Part shown: piece by piece, positions 32,532-41,369 of the stretch | Layout of the letters: each line of letters begins with the position of its first letter | Position numbering within the stretch: position 1 is the first letter of the stretch | DNA from: Bacteroidetes bacterium UBA1312 | GTDB taxonomy: Bacteria; Bacteroidota; Bacteroidia; Chitinophagales; Chitinophagaceae | Reading direction: 5' to 3' | Length of the DNA stretch: 50,635 nt | NCBI GenBank assembly: GCA_002307135.1 | Contig: DBTQ01000025.1 | Location: 2,169 to 52,803 of the forward strand | Notes under the pieces: generated by a model | Told to the model about the DNA's origin: nothing | The model's input: only the letters and a program-made list of their open reading frames with translations | Database searches by the model: none | Position numbers and translations under genes: made by a program

Positions 32532-33192
32532 TCTAGCAAGATATATACTTATTTTTGGTCTCTTTTTTATTGCCCCAAGCACTTTGCTCGCACAACAAAT
32601 GAAGTTGGGTTTGTTGGTGTACAATGGTGGCGGCGATTGGTATGCAAACCCTACTTCGTTGAAAAATTTAGCCATTTTTTGTAATCAACAATTGCATACT
32701 AAATTTGATTCACGTGAAGCACAAGTGGAAGTAGGTAGCCCTGATATTTTTAATTATCCATTTCTTCACATGACAGGGCATGGGCGTTGGGTATTAACTG
32801 ATGCAGAAGCTAAGAATCTTCGCACTTATTTAGAAGGAGGAGGTTTTTTACATATCGATGATAATTATGGTTTGGATGAATATGTGCAACCGGCATTAAA
32901 AAAAGTGTTCCCTGAATTGACACTTGCAGAATTACCTTTTGGTCACCCGCTGTACCATCAGCATTTTAATTTTGCCAACGGCTTGCCTAAAATTCATGAA
33001 CATGATAATAAACCACCAAAAGGTTACGGGCTAATATACAAGGGGCGAGTAGTTTGTTTTTATTCTTATGAGACAGATTTGGGTGATGGATGGGAAGATC
33101 CTGATGTACATAATGATACACCTGAAAAACGGCAAGCCGCATTACAAATGGGAGCCAATATCATTCAGTATGCTTTTGACGGTAGTAAGTAA
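32521..33192 (+). CDS. Exported DUF4159 domain protein
   Basis: 223 residues with a signal peptide (IFGLFFIAPSTLLAQQ). The whole mature part is DUF4159: MKLGLLVYNGGGDWYANPTSLKNL, FNYPFLHMTGHGRW, LRTYLEGGGFLHIDDNYG, ELPFGHPLYHQHFNF, LIYKGRVVCFYSYETDLGDGWED. The GHG and DDNYG blocks suggest a glutamine-amidotransferase-like fold, but no catalytic Cys-His pair is established; function unknown. Longer DUF4159 proteins often sit with aerotolerance (Bat) genes; this is the short stand-alone form. Overlap with rsmE is probably just compact packing. Confidence 0.9.
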   Translation: MNNNLARYILIFGLFFIAPSTLLAQQMKLGLLVYNGGGDWYANPTSLKNLAIFCNQQLHTKFDSREAQVEVGSPDIFNYPFLHMTGHGRWVLTDAEAKNLRTYLEGGGFLHIDDNYGLDEYVQPALKKVFPELTLAELPFGHPLYHQHFNFANGLPKIHEHDNKPPKGYGLIYKGRVVCFYSYETDLGDGWEDPDVHNDTPEKRQAALQMGANIIQYAFDGSK

Positions 33193-33238
33193 GTTTTTAT
33201 TAAGGATATAATGTTCTGTGCCAAAAAATAATCAATTG

Positions 33239-34651
33239 ATGAGATTTAAAAAAATTACGGAGGCTGATTGTCTTTACTTTAATCAGTTGATGGAAAATAC
33301 TAGAATATTGACAGATGGGGAACAGCTTAAACGTTGTTCCTCTGATCATACGGAGGATTTTTCGTTTGTTCCAGAGCTTGTTTTGCAACCGGTAAGTACT
33401 GAAGAGGTTAGTGCAATAATGCGATATTGCAATGAGCAAAATATTTGTGTAACACCACGTGGAGCTGGTACCGGCTTGAGTGGAGGGGCACTTCCGTTGT
33501 ATGGAGGTATATCGTTGGATATGTGTCGAATGAATAAAATTATAGCACTTGATACGCGCAATTTTCAAGTAACAGTAGAGCCAGGGATGATTACAGAAGA
33601 ATTGCAGAATGCTGTAAAAGAAAAGGGGCTTTTTTATCCACCGGATCCGGCCAGTAAAGGCTCCTGTTTTATAGGCGGTAATATCGCCGAAAATTCGGGA
33701 GGACCTAAAGCGGTGAAATATGGGGTGGTTAAAGATTATGTGCTCAATCTTGAAGTCGTAATGCCGAATGGAGATGTGATTTGGACTGGGGCTAATGTGC
33801 TAAAAAATGCTACTGGATATAATCTTACTCAGTTAGTTGTTGGCAGCGAAGGCACTCTTTGTATTGTTACTCAAATAGTATTGCGATTGATACCTTTTGC
33901 TACACAAGATTTACTTTTGCTTGTGCCTTTTCGGAATGCAATACAAGCATGCGAGGCAGTAAATGCTATACTGTTGGCTGGTTATACACCTTCTGCATTG
34001 GAGTTTATGGAGCGCGATGCATTGAAATGTGCGGTTAATTATTATCAATCTTCAGCGGTTTCGTTACCTGATGATATACAAGCACATTTACTTATAGAAG
34101 TGGATGGAAATGATTTGGCGCAATTGTACAAGGAGGTTGAGGCTATCGCCCAGCTTGTTCAACAATTTGATATTGACGAAATATTATTTGCAGAGACTAC
34201 AGAACAAAAGCAAGCACTTTGGAAATTACGTAGAATAGTAGGAGAGGCGGTAAAGGGAAATTCTATATACAAAGAAGAAGACACCGTGGTTCCTCGTGCT
34301 GAATTACCGGAACTATTAAGAATAGTGAAAGAAATTGGCGTTCGCTATGGCTTTAACTCGGTTTGTTATGGACATGCAGGAGATGGTAATTTGCATGTGA
34401 ATATTGTGAAAGGAGATATGAGTGAAGATGCTTGGCATACCCAATTACCACTAGGAATTAGAGCATTGTTCAGGGAGGTGGTGAGGCTCGGAGGCACTAT
34501 CTCTGGCGAACATGGTATTGGAATGGTACAAAAACATTTTATGGATATTGCATTCAATGAAATACAATTGAATCTGATGAAAGAAATTAAAAAAGTATTT
34601 GACCCTAAAGGCATTCTTAATCCGGGTAAAATATTCGTTGAGGAAATATAA
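33239..34651 (+). CDS. FAD-linked oxidoreductase, GlcD/D-lactate dehydrogenase type
   Basis: 470 residues from ATG 33239 (MRFKKITEADCLYF); a GTG at 33218 with AAGGA 11 bases upstream would add seven residues and remains possible. The FAD-binding PCMH domain shows CVTPRGAGTGLSGGALPLYGGISLDM, PPDPASKGSCFIGGNIAENSGGPK and VVGSEGTLCIVT; the C-terminal cap has YGHAGDGNLHVNIVKGD and GGTISGEHGIGMVQKHFM. The family oxidises 2-hydroxy acids such as glycolate or D-lactate. The glcE/glcF partners are not adjacent, so the exact substrate and acceptor are unknown. Confidence 0.92.
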   Translation: MRFKKITEADCLYFNQLMENTRILTDGEQLKRCSSDHTEDFSFVPELVLQPVSTEEVSAIMRYCNEQNICVTPRGAGTGLSGGALPLYGGISLDMCRMNKIIALDTRNFQVTVEPGMITEELQNAVKEKGLFYPPDPASKGSCFIGGNIAENSGGPKAVKYGVVKDYVLNLEVVMPNGDVIWTGANVLKNATGYNLTQLVVGSEGTLCIVTQIVLRLIPFATQDLLLLVPFRNAIQACEAVNAILLAGYTPSALEFMERDALKCAVNYYQSSAVSLPDDIQAHLLIEVDGNDLAQLYKEVEAIAQLVQQFDIDEILFAETTEQKQALWKLRRIVGEAVKGNSIYKEEDTVVPRAELPELLRIVKEIGVRYGFNSVCYGHAGDGNLHVNIVKGDMSEDAWHTQLPLGIRALFREVVRLGGTISGEHGIGMVQKHFMDIAFNEIQLNLMKEIKKVFDPKGILNPGKIFVEEI

Positions 34652-34674
34652 TTAGATAGTAAATTGGTATATAG

Positions 34675-35367
34675 ATGATGTTACGAAATACAGGGATCAA
34701 ATCTTGGTCAGAAGATGATCGTCCACGCGAAAAACTAATACAAAAGGGGCCAGGGGCTTTGAGTGATGCAGAATTGTTAGCAATACTTATCTCAAGCGGT
34801 ACACGCGAAAAAACAGCACTTGATTTGGCACGTGAAACATTGTCTTTGGTAGGTAATAATCTTAATCAGTTGGGCAAGCTAAATATTGTAGAACTTCAAA
34901 AAATAAAAGGAGTCGGAGAAGCTCGATCTATTACTATTGCAGCAGCAATGGAATTGGGTAGGCGTAGGCAAATGAGCCGGGGATTGGAGCGGCAAACATT
35001 GTCGGATGCCAAACAAGCGATCCAAATATTGATGCCATTGCTTCAGGATCTTAATTATGAAGTGTTTTGTGTACTTTATCTTAATACCGCACAATACCTG
35101 ATAAAGCATGAAATAATCAGCAGCGGCGGACTTACTGCTACAGTTGCGGATATTCGGGTGATTCTTAAAAATGCGTTGCTGTGTAATGCGTCTAAAATAA
35201 TTGTTGGACATAATCATCCTTCAGGTAATAAATCTCCAAGTATTGAGGACATAAGACTAACCACGAAGCTCAAAGATGCAGCTGCGTTAATGGATATAGC
35301 GTTGCTCGATCATATTATTGTCGCGGGCGATGCTTATACAAGTTTTGCTAATGATGGATTGTTATAA
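34675..35367 (+). CDS. radC: RadC family protein (JAB/MPN domain)
   Basis: 230 residues, normal length. N-terminal UPF0758 part (IKSWSEDDRPREKLIQKGPGALSDAELLAILISSGT) with a helix-hairpin-helix (LQKIKGVGEARSITIAAA), then the MPN+ domain with the metal motif GHNHPSGNKSPSIEDI, preceded by EIISSGGLTATVADIRVILKNAL. Once thought to be a DNA repair gene, its role is unresolved; the radC102 repair phenotype in E. coli was due to recG. The MM doublet gives two adjacent starts (34675, 34678). Confidence 0.93.
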   Translation: MMLRNTGIKSWSEDDRPREKLIQKGPGALSDAELLAILISSGTREKTALDLARETLSLVGNNLNQLGKLNIVELQKIKGVGEARSITIAAAMELGRRRQMSRGLERQTLSDAKQAIQILMPLLQDLNYEVFCVLYLNTAQYLIKHEIISSGGLTATVADIRVILKNALLCNASKIIVGHNHPSGNKSPSIEDIRLTTKLKDAAALMDIALLDHIIVAGDAYTSFANDGLL

Positions 35368-35489
35368 AGGGAAAAGCGTCAATGGAAACTTTATAATAGC
35401 TGTAACGAAGCCTTTAAAACTGGGTAATTATCATTAACTTGCGGCACGATTAAAATAAACTCAAATCAAAAAAATAAGCTGGCAGTAGT

Positions 35490-36476
35490 ATGCTAAAAAT
35501 TGGAATTTTCGGGGCGGGGCATCTCGGTAAAATACATATCCAGCAATGGAAGGAGATAGAAGGTGTAACATTAATTGGTTTTTACGATCCGAATGATGAA
35601 AATGCGGCATCCGCCATTAGTCAGTATCAGGTTACACGTTTTAAAGATATCAATACATTATTACAAAATGTTGATGCGGTAGATATAGTAACTAGTACTA
35701 CGCAACATTACGAAATTGCCAAAGCTGCATTATTACAGGGCAAGCATATTTTTGTTGAAAAACCTTTTACCAATACTCTGGATGAAGCTCAAGAGCTTAT
35801 AAAATTGGTAAAGGAAGCGAATGTGAAATGCCAGATCGGGCATGTAGAGCGTTTTAACCCTGCATTATTAGCTTTGGGTGATATTTCTATTAAACCAATG
35901 TTTATAGAAGCACATCGATTAGCAACATTCAATCCACGAGGTACAGACGTATCAGTTATTTTGGATTTGATGATTCATGATATTGATATTGTTTTACATT
36001 TGGTAAAATCACCTGTAAAAAGAATCTCTGCAAGTGGGGTAGCTGTAATGAGTGAAAACCCGGATATTGCCAATGCCCGTATAGAATTTGAAAATGGTTG
36101 TGTCGCAAATTTAACCTCTAGTCGGATATCCCTTAAACGTATGCGTAAAATGCGTCTTTTTCAACGCGACGCGTATATCAGTGTAGATTTCTTAGATAAA
36201 AAAACTGAAATTATTCGATTGAGAAGCGAAGGGTCAGCAGCCGGAATGTTTGATTTCCCTATAGAACTAGCTAATGGTGATAAAAAAATTATCTCTATCA
36301 ATACACCAGCAATTCCTGAAATAAATTCTATTCGTATGGAATTGGCGGAATTTGCATCAGCTGTTATCAATGACTTACCCGTTAAGGTAACTGCCTTTGA
36401 CGGTTATCAAGCAATGGAAGTTGCGCATCAAATTTTGAAAAAAATGAGTTTGCATAATGAGTTGCACAATGAATAG
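35490..36476 (+). CDS. Gfo/Idh/MocA family NAD(P)-dependent dehydrogenase
   Basis: 328 residues. The N-terminal Rossmann fold starts MLKIGIFGAGHLGKIHIQQW (GxGxxG), with the family block GKHIFVEKPFTNTLDEAQELI (EKP lysine) and CQIGHVERFNPALLAL; the C-terminal domain has ILDLMIHDIDIVLHLVKSPV, where the conserved histidine lies. The GHVERFNPA motif is typical of UDP-N-acetylglucosamine/lipid-A-type oxidoreductase relatives in Bacteroidota (LpxE-like neighbourhoods), but the substrate cannot be read from the sequence. It is 44 bases before the lipoprotein gene and may be co-transcribed with the sugar transferase. Confidence 0.9.
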   Translation: MLKIGIFGAGHLGKIHIQQWKEIEGVTLIGFYDPNDENAASAISQYQVTRFKDINTLLQNVDAVDIVTSTTQHYEIAKAALLQGKHIFVEKPFTNTLDEAQELIKLVKEANVKCQIGHVERFNPALLALGDISIKPMFIEAHRLATFNPRGTDVSVILDLMIHDIDIVLHLVKSPVKRISASGVAVMSENPDIANARIEFENGCVANLTSSRISLKRMRKMRLFQRDAYISVDFLDKKTEIIRLRSEGSAAGMFDFPIELANGDKKIISINTPAIPEINSIRMELAEFASAVINDLPVKVTAFDGYQAMEVAHQILKKMSLHNELHNE

Positions 36477-36519
36477 CTAGATCCTGCGTTATTAAATCCG
36501 AATACTATACTCTTTTGAG

Positions 36520-37392
36520 ATGAATAAAATATTACTTGCCTTATTGGTATCATTATCGTTTATTGTTGGTTGTAAAATCATAAATCCTGTAGAACAAACA
36601 CCGACTTATATACACATTGAACCGTTTACGTTCTCTAATCCGGACTCTTCTTTTACCGGCAGTTCATCGCACCTTATCCCGTCTGCATGGGTATATGCTG
36701 GTGGTCAAACAGTAGGTGTTTTTGACTTGCCTTGTACAGTTCCTGTTATCATGAGTAAGACGAGTTTGATCAGCATTATCCCCGCCGTTACCAATCAGGG
36801 ATTGAAAAGCTATGTTATTAAATACCCGTTTTACGAAAATGACACAACTACCTTGTACTATAACCCGGGAAAAATTCAAAACTGGACTCCTCACACACGT
36901 TATCTTTCAGGTATGCTGAAATCCCAATACCCAATTGTAGAACCATTTGACAATGGTAGTGGGTTTGGCAAACTAAGTGGAGATACCACAATGCTAAGAG
37001 ACACTGTAAAAGCTGATGTTTTTGAAGGTACGGCTAGTGGATTGATCTATCTAAAGGCTCCATTGGTGATGACATCAGAAAATATTTATAATTCAGGATT
37101 TAATTTGCCAACAGGAGCCAATTATTTGGAATTAAATTATAAATGCTCATTACCATTTCAAATAGGTGTGAAGGGTTCGGACGATTTGGGTAATAATTAT
37201 ATGGAATACATTGCAGGTTTTAACCCTAAAGCAGAATGGAATAAGATTTATCTTGATTTGAGCGGTTTTACAGGTACTTACAATACCTACACTAAGTATC
37301 AAATTGTCATACGGTCTTCGCTCAATGACTATGATGGTAAATATACGGAAGGTTATGTTTTGATTGATAATCTAAAAGTCATTTCACGCTAA
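36520..37392 (+). CDS. Predicted lipoprotein of unknown function
   Basis: 290 residues. Lipoprotein signal peptide with the lipobox VGC at residue 18 (LLVSLSFIVGC), so an anchored envelope protein. The mature chain has a repeating beta character (YIHIEPFTFSNPDSSFTGSSSHLIPSAWVYAGGQTVGVFDLPCTVPVI; a C-terminal jelly-roll-like half SGFNLPTGANYLELNYKCSLPFQIGVKG) that suggests a carbohydrate-binding or Ig-like fold, but I recognise no family. It is seven bases before the sugar-transferase gene, which suggests a shared role in surface polysaccharide (inference). Confidence 0.7.
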   Translation: MNKILLALLVSLSFIVGCKIINPVEQTPTYIHIEPFTFSNPDSSFTGSSSHLIPSAWVYAGGQTVGVFDLPCTVPVIMSKTSLISIIPAVTNQGLKSYVIKYPFYENDTTTLYYNPGKIQNWTPHTRYLSGMLKSQYPIVEPFDNGSGFGKLSGDTTMLRDTVKADVFEGTASGLIYLKAPLVMTSENIYNSGFNLPTGANYLELNYKCSLPFQIGVKGSDDLGNNYMEYIAGFNPKAEWNKIYLDLSGFTGTYNTYTKYQIVIRSSLNDYDGKYTEGYVLIDNLKVISR

Positions 37393-37399
37393 ACCGCCT

Positions 37400-38824
37400 A
37401 TGTATTTATCCCCTCCTAAAAAAAAGGCGATACGCCTATTGGTGCTGACGGATTTTCTGACAGCGGGGGCAGCATGGATATTGTTTTGGGCGGTAAGGCA
37501 TCAGACTTTGCTACAAACCAATTTTAGTAATGCATTTACATTTATGCGACCTGTCGATTATATTGAAGGTCTTGTTTTTTTACCATCAGGTTGGCTGTTT
37601 TTGTATTATTTAGCCGGTACTTATTTTGATTTGTATCGGAAGTCGAGACTTAATGAAGTGTATCGCACATTTATCTCTTGTATTATTGGGAGTTTGTTAT
37701 TGTCATTTTTGTTGGTAAGCAATGATAGTAATGATTTTACCTATTTTATTTCAATGACATGGAGGTATATGTTGATACATACTATGGTCACATTGATTGC
37801 CCGATTGCTGATTTTTAATTGGGTAAAGCGTAATATTACTAAGGGTAAAGTAGGTTTTAATACCATGATAATCGGTGGTAATGATCAGGCAATTCAGATA
37901 TACAAGCAAATAGCAGAAAACAGTAAAATTCTAGGCAATATTTTCAAGGGCTTTATATATTCTCAAAAGGAAACGGGCAATGGCATGAGCCATTATCTTC
38001 CTCAATTAGGAAATTTGTCGCAGCTCGAAGCAATCATTGATGAATATCAGATAGAAGAAGTAATAGTAGCTGTGGATAGTACAGAACGTAATTTGCTCGA
38101 AAATATTCTGACGAGATTGAGCTACAGGCCTGTAGTCGTAAAAGTATTACCCAATTTGTATGATATAATATCTGGGTCTGTGAAAACGAGCAATGTTTAT
38201 GATACAATATTGGTACACATTGAACCGACATTGATGCCGGATTGGCAAGTTGTTTGTAAGCGTGCATTTGATATTCTTGCTTCAATGTTGGCGATACTCT
38301 TGTTATCTCCGATATATATACTTGCTGCAATCAAAGTTAAATTGTCTTCTGCGGGTCCTGTTTTTTACAAACAAGAAAGAGTTGGCCTTTATGGTCGGAC
38401 CTTTAATATTATTAAATTCAGATCTATGCGAATGGATGCAGAATTGTCCGGACCAGCTTTATCAAGAAAGAATGATCCACGTATTACAGACTGGGGCAGG
38501 GTAATGCGTAAATGGCGTATCGATGAAATTCCTCAGTTTTATAATATCCTTATTGGCGAAATGTCATTAGTAGGCCCGAGACCTGAACGGAGATATTTTA
38601 TTGATATTATTAGTCAAACGCACCCTCATTATAAGTATTTACATAAAGTAAAGCCGGGTCTTACTTCTTGGGGTATGGTCAAATACGGATATGCTCAAAA
38701 CGTTGATGAAATGAAAAAAAGAATGGAGTATGACCTTCTTTACATTGAAAACTGTTCACTTGCTCTGGATATAAAAATAATGCTTTATACACTTATCGTA
38801 ATTGTAGAAGGGAGGGGAAAATAA
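37400..38824 (+). CDS. Undecaprenyl-phosphate sugar transferase (WbaP/WcaJ type)
   Basis: 474 residues. Residues 1-140 contain four to five membrane helices (AAWILFWAVRH, SGWLFLYYLAGTYF, LLLSFLLVS), residues 150-270 a Rossmann-like CoA-binding domain (MIIGGNDQAIQIYKQIAENSKILG), and residues 290-474 the Bac_transf domain with the membrane-dipping helix KRAFDILASMLAILLLSPIYILAA, the catalytic and phosphate-binding block SSAGPVFYKQERVG..FNIIKFRSM and WRIDEIPQFYNILIGEMSLVGPRPE. Such enzymes transfer the first sugar phosphate to the lipid carrier in capsule or exopolysaccharide synthesis. No other glycosyltransferase genes are near. Confidence 0.92.
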   Translation: MYLSPPKKKAIRLLVLTDFLTAGAAWILFWAVRHQTLLQTNFSNAFTFMRPVDYIEGLVFLPSGWLFLYYLAGTYFDLYRKSRLNEVYRTFISCIIGSLLLSFLLVSNDSNDFTYFISMTWRYMLIHTMVTLIARLLIFNWVKRNITKGKVGFNTMIIGGNDQAIQIYKQIAENSKILGNIFKGFIYSQKETGNGMSHYLPQLGNLSQLEAIIDEYQIEEVIVAVDSTERNLLENILTRLSYRPVVVKVLPNLYDIISGSVKTSNVYDTILVHIEPTLMPDWQVVCKRAFDILASMLAILLLSPIYILAAIKVKLSSAGPVFYKQERVGLYGRTFNIIKFRSMRMDAELSGPALSRKNDPRITDWGRVMRKWRIDEIPQFYNILIGEMSLVGPRPERRYFIDIISQTHPHYKYLHKVKPGLTSWGMVKYGYAQNVDEMKKRMEYDLLYIENCSLALDIKIMLYTLIVIVEGRGK

Positions 38825-38852
38825 AAATTGTTTTCAGGGAAGCACAATTTTT
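38823..38852. terminator. Weak hairpin between converging sugar-transferase and DUF983 genes
   Basis: AAAAATTGT (38823-38831) pairs with ACAATTTTT (38844-38852), nine base pairs, 12-base loop, all A/T except one pair. T-run on both strands. It overlaps the DUF983 stop codon. Confidence 0.45.
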
Positions 38853-39276
38853 AATCACCAATTGTTTTGGTATGTTCACCATTTGTAAATGGGACGAAAA
38901 AAGCAATCCATAAAGAGCGTGATAAGCGTTGGAGCAATGGTTGTATCAATAGCAATAGTAAAATGGTTGAACCTAACCACCAAAAAATACTATTGTCTTT
39001 GATAGAAATACCCAGTGTGAAAAACCATATAATAAAACATCCAGCAATAAAAGCTACAGATAACCCATAGCTTACATAGCCTGTGCCAAAATAGAATCCT
39101 GTTTCTAATTCAAATGCTTGCCCACATACACTACAATGTTCAGGCATATCCATCATTTTTTTAAAATTGTACGGATTCGATTCTGTAAATAACTTCCCTC
39201 TTCTGCAATTGGGGCATTTGTTGCTGAGGACACTGAACAGTATATTGGAACTTGGTTTGATATTTGATGCACACAT
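38851..39276 (-). CDS. DUF983 family membrane protein
   Basis: 141 residues. The N-terminal half has two CxxC knuckles, NKCPNCRRGKLF and EHCSVCGQAF, likely a zinc ribbon; the C-terminal half has two membrane helices (GLSVAFIAGCFIIWFFTLGI and FWWLGSTILLLLLIQPLLQ) and ends NGEHTKTIGD. This is the standard DUF983 arrangement. Function unknown; in some proteobacteria members neighbour cytochrome oxidase assembly genes. It is eight bases after the AraC gene and almost certainly co-transcribed with it. Confidence 0.88.
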   Translation of the reverse strand: MCASNIKPSSNILFSVLSNKCPNCRRGKLFTESNPYNFKKMMDMPEHCSVCGQAFELETGFYFGTGYVSYGLSVAFIAGCFIIWFFTLGISIKDNSIFWWLGSTILLLLLIQPLLQRLSRSLWIAFFVPFTNGEHTKTIGD

Positions 39277-39284
39277 AATAATGA

Positions 39285-40172
39285 TTAAATTTTTATAGAA
39301 AGCTTTCTAAATCCTTCTGGTGTTTGTTGTGTATATTTTTTGAAAAACTTGGTAAAATATGAATTGTCTGTAAAATTTAATTGGGTTGCAATTTCTGAAA
39401 TGCTCATGTCAGCATTGATTAATAGTCGTTTTGCTTCCAATAGAATTCTATCTCTGATGATTGTTCCTGCAGATTTACCCGTTAGGTCTTGGCATAATCC
39501 ATTCAAGTGATTCGCTGTTATGTATAATAACCCCGCATATTCTTTGGGTAAACGTTTTTGCGTATAATGTAGTTCAAGCAATTTTTTAAAGTTATGAAGC
39601 ACTAATCGATTGTGTGAAGTAGTTTGTTTGTTATCTTTCTGTATATGTTCTCGATTAATGGTTATAAATATTACAGATAGATATATGCAAATTATTTCTT
39701 TGCTAAAACTGGTGGTGGATTTTGTTTCTTGTAGGGTACGGCCTAAGAAGTCCGTAGTTATTTGTAGTGCATAGGGTGATAGTTGAATTACACTCTCTCT
39801 TGCAATCCCTCTGAAAAAATAGAATTCTTCTAGAAATTGCCTGTTGGCCAAAAATGTATTAAATAAATCGACAGAAAAATTAATGACAAAACCATCTACT
39901 TTTCCGCTAAAAGCCCAACTATGTACCTGGCCAGGGATCATAAAATAAATTTGTCCAGGATGTACTGGAAACTGCTCAAAATCTATAGTATGTGTGCCTG
40001 CGCCTTCAGTGAATAATACAATATGGTAAAATGAATGCCGATGAGCAATATGTAGATTCGGATGCTGTTTAAGATAGCTCGCAAACGGTTCAATCATAAT
40101 CTGTTCATGTAAATGATTCTCCCTATTCAGCGAGCAAATATCATATATGGGGATTGAACTTTTTTGTTGCAC
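39285..40172 (-). CDS. AraC-family transcriptional regulator
   Basis: 295 residues from a GTG at 40172; an internal ATG 25 codons later would remove part of the conserved start. The N-terminal cupin-type domain (HIAHRHSFYHIVLFTEGAGTHTIDFEQFPVHPGQIYFMIPGQVHSW) probably senses a small ligand. The C-terminal double helix-turn-helix (about 185-290) has KSAGTIIRDRILLEAKRLLINADMSISEIATQLNFTDNSYFTKFFKKYTQQTPEGFRK, the AraC signature. The ligand and target genes are unknown; the co-transcribed DUF983 gene is an obvious candidate target. A -7 box lies a few bases upstream. Confidence 0.93.
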   Translation of the reverse strand: MQQKSSIPIYDICSLNRENHLHEQIMIEPFASYLKQHPNLHIAHRHSFYHIVLFTEGAGTHTIDFEQFPVHPGQIYFMIPGQVHSWAFSGKVDGFVINFSVDLFNTFLANRQFLEEFYFFRGIARESVIQLSPYALQITTDFLGRTLQETKSTTSFSKEIICIYLSVIFITINREHIQKDNKQTTSHNRLVLHNFKKLLELHYTQKRLPKEYAGLLYITANHLNGLCQDLTGKSAGTIIRDRILLEAKRLLINADMSISEIATQLNFTDNSYFTKFFKKYTQQTPEGFRKLSIKI

Positions 40173-40176
40173 TGTA

Positions 40177-40184
40177 CAAAGGTA
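40177..40184 (-). promoter_or_regulatory. -7 box TACCTTTG upstream of the AraC gene
   Basis: Minus-strand TACCTTTG, followed by TACAGTGCAACA. Its predicted start of transcription falls near or at the GTG at 40172, so either the mRNA has almost no leader or translation begins downstream. Confidence 0.35.
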
Positions 40185-40300
40185 CTCAGCGTAGTCAATA
40201 CATTATTGTATAATTTGGCTATTTAATGGTACTTTTTACTTATTCTGTAGAATTGGTCTTTGAGCGCAGTTAAAGAATATGAGTAATGACAGAAATTTAT

Positions 40301-40336
40301 AATGCCATTTTGTGCTAATTGCCACCAAATGGCATT
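40301..40336 (-). terminator. Inverted repeat downstream of lpxD
   Basis: AATGCCATTT (40301-40310) and AAATGGCATT (40327-40336) are perfect complements with a 16-base loop, eight bases after the lpxD stop on the minus strand. T-run is poor, so termination is uncertain. Confidence 0.45.
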
Positions 40337-40343
40337 AATCGTT

Positions 40344-41369
40344 TTATTCCGTTTTTAACTTCCGTTCGACTTCATTAAGTCGGAGAACTATTGAATCGAG
40401 ATTACGGAAATGAATATATGCTTTGCGATATTTATTGGCATCGAAGGCAGGGGAGCCCATAAGTACCTCGCCGCTTTTAGTAACGCTTTTGGATATACCT
40501 GATTGCGCCGTAATTATAGTTTTGTCTGCGATTTGCAAATGCCCTACTATTCCTACCTGTCCACTAAACATACAATTTTTGCCTACTTTGGTAGAGCCAG
40601 CAATGACACCATGTGCAGCTATATAAGTATTTTCACCTACTTCTACATTGTGTGCAATATGGATCAAATTGTCAAATTTTACACCTCTGCGTAGTATAGT
40701 TGATCCTAATGTAGCGCGATCTATAGCACAATTAGCTCCAATTTCTACATCATCCTCAATGATTACATTTCCTATCTGTGCTATTTTTTTGTTGCCTTCG
40801 TTTTCGGGTGCGAATCTAAAGCCATCACTACCAATAACAGTACCCGAATGAATGATACAATCATTGCCAATAATGCAATCTGAATAAACTTTTACCCCAG
40901 CAAATAAAATTGTATTATCCCCTATCACTACATTGTCGCCAACATAGACCTGAGGATATATTTTTACATTATTACCTATTTGAGCATTCTCGCTAATAAC
41001 CGCAAATTCACCAGCATAAAAATTATTACCTATTTTGGCGGATTCAGCTACAAAAGCATGTTTTGAAACACCTGATTTGTTTAGCTTTATTTGATTGTAC
41101 ATTTCCAATAATGTTGCAAATGCATTTTGTGCACTATCTACCCTTATAAGAGTCGTTGCTACTGGGGCAGTCAAAACAAGGTCTTTATTTACAATAACTA
41201 AGGATGCCTGAGTATTATAAATATATTGATTATACAATGGATTGGCTAGAAAAGAAATAGACCCAGAAACTCCTTCTTCTATTTTTGATAATTTAGAAAC
41301 TTTTGTGTCCGCATTACCTTCAATTGTTCCTTGCAGTAAATCTGCTAATTGTTTTGCTGTGAATTCCAT
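40344..41369 (-). CDS. lpxD: UDP-3-O-acylglucosamine N-acyltransferase
   Basis: 341 residues. Third step of lipid A synthesis: adds the N-linked hydroxyacyl chain to UDP-3-O-acyl-glucosamine. The N-terminal UDP-binding domain (EFTAKQLADLLQGTIEGNAD, SISFLANPLYNQYIYNTQASLVIVN) is followed by a left-handed beta-helix of hexapeptide repeats (IGNNVKIYPQVYVGDNVVIGDNTILFAGV) with the conserved LIHIAHNVEVGENTYIAAHGVIAGSTKVG containing the catalytic histidine, and a C-terminal helix. It stands alone here, without fabZ/lpxA/lpxC, which differs from the common fused or clustered arrangement in some Bacteroidota. Confidence 0.95.
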   Translation of the reverse strand: MEFTAKQLADLLQGTIEGNADTKVSKLSKIEEGVSGSISFLANPLYNQYIYNTQASLVIVNKDLVLTAPVATTLIRVDSAQNAFATLLEMYNQIKLNKSGVSKHAFVAESAKIGNNFYAGEFAVISENAQIGNNVKIYPQVYVGDNVVIGDNTILFAGVKVYSDCIIGNDCIIHSGTVIGSDGFRFAPENEGNKKIAQIGNVIIEDDVEIGANCAIDRATLGSTILRRGVKFDNLIHIAHNVEVGENTYIAAHGVIAGSTKVGKNCMFSGQVGIVGHLQIADKTIITAQSGISKSVTKSGEVLMGSPAFDANKYRKAYIHFRNLDSIVLRLNEVERKLKTE

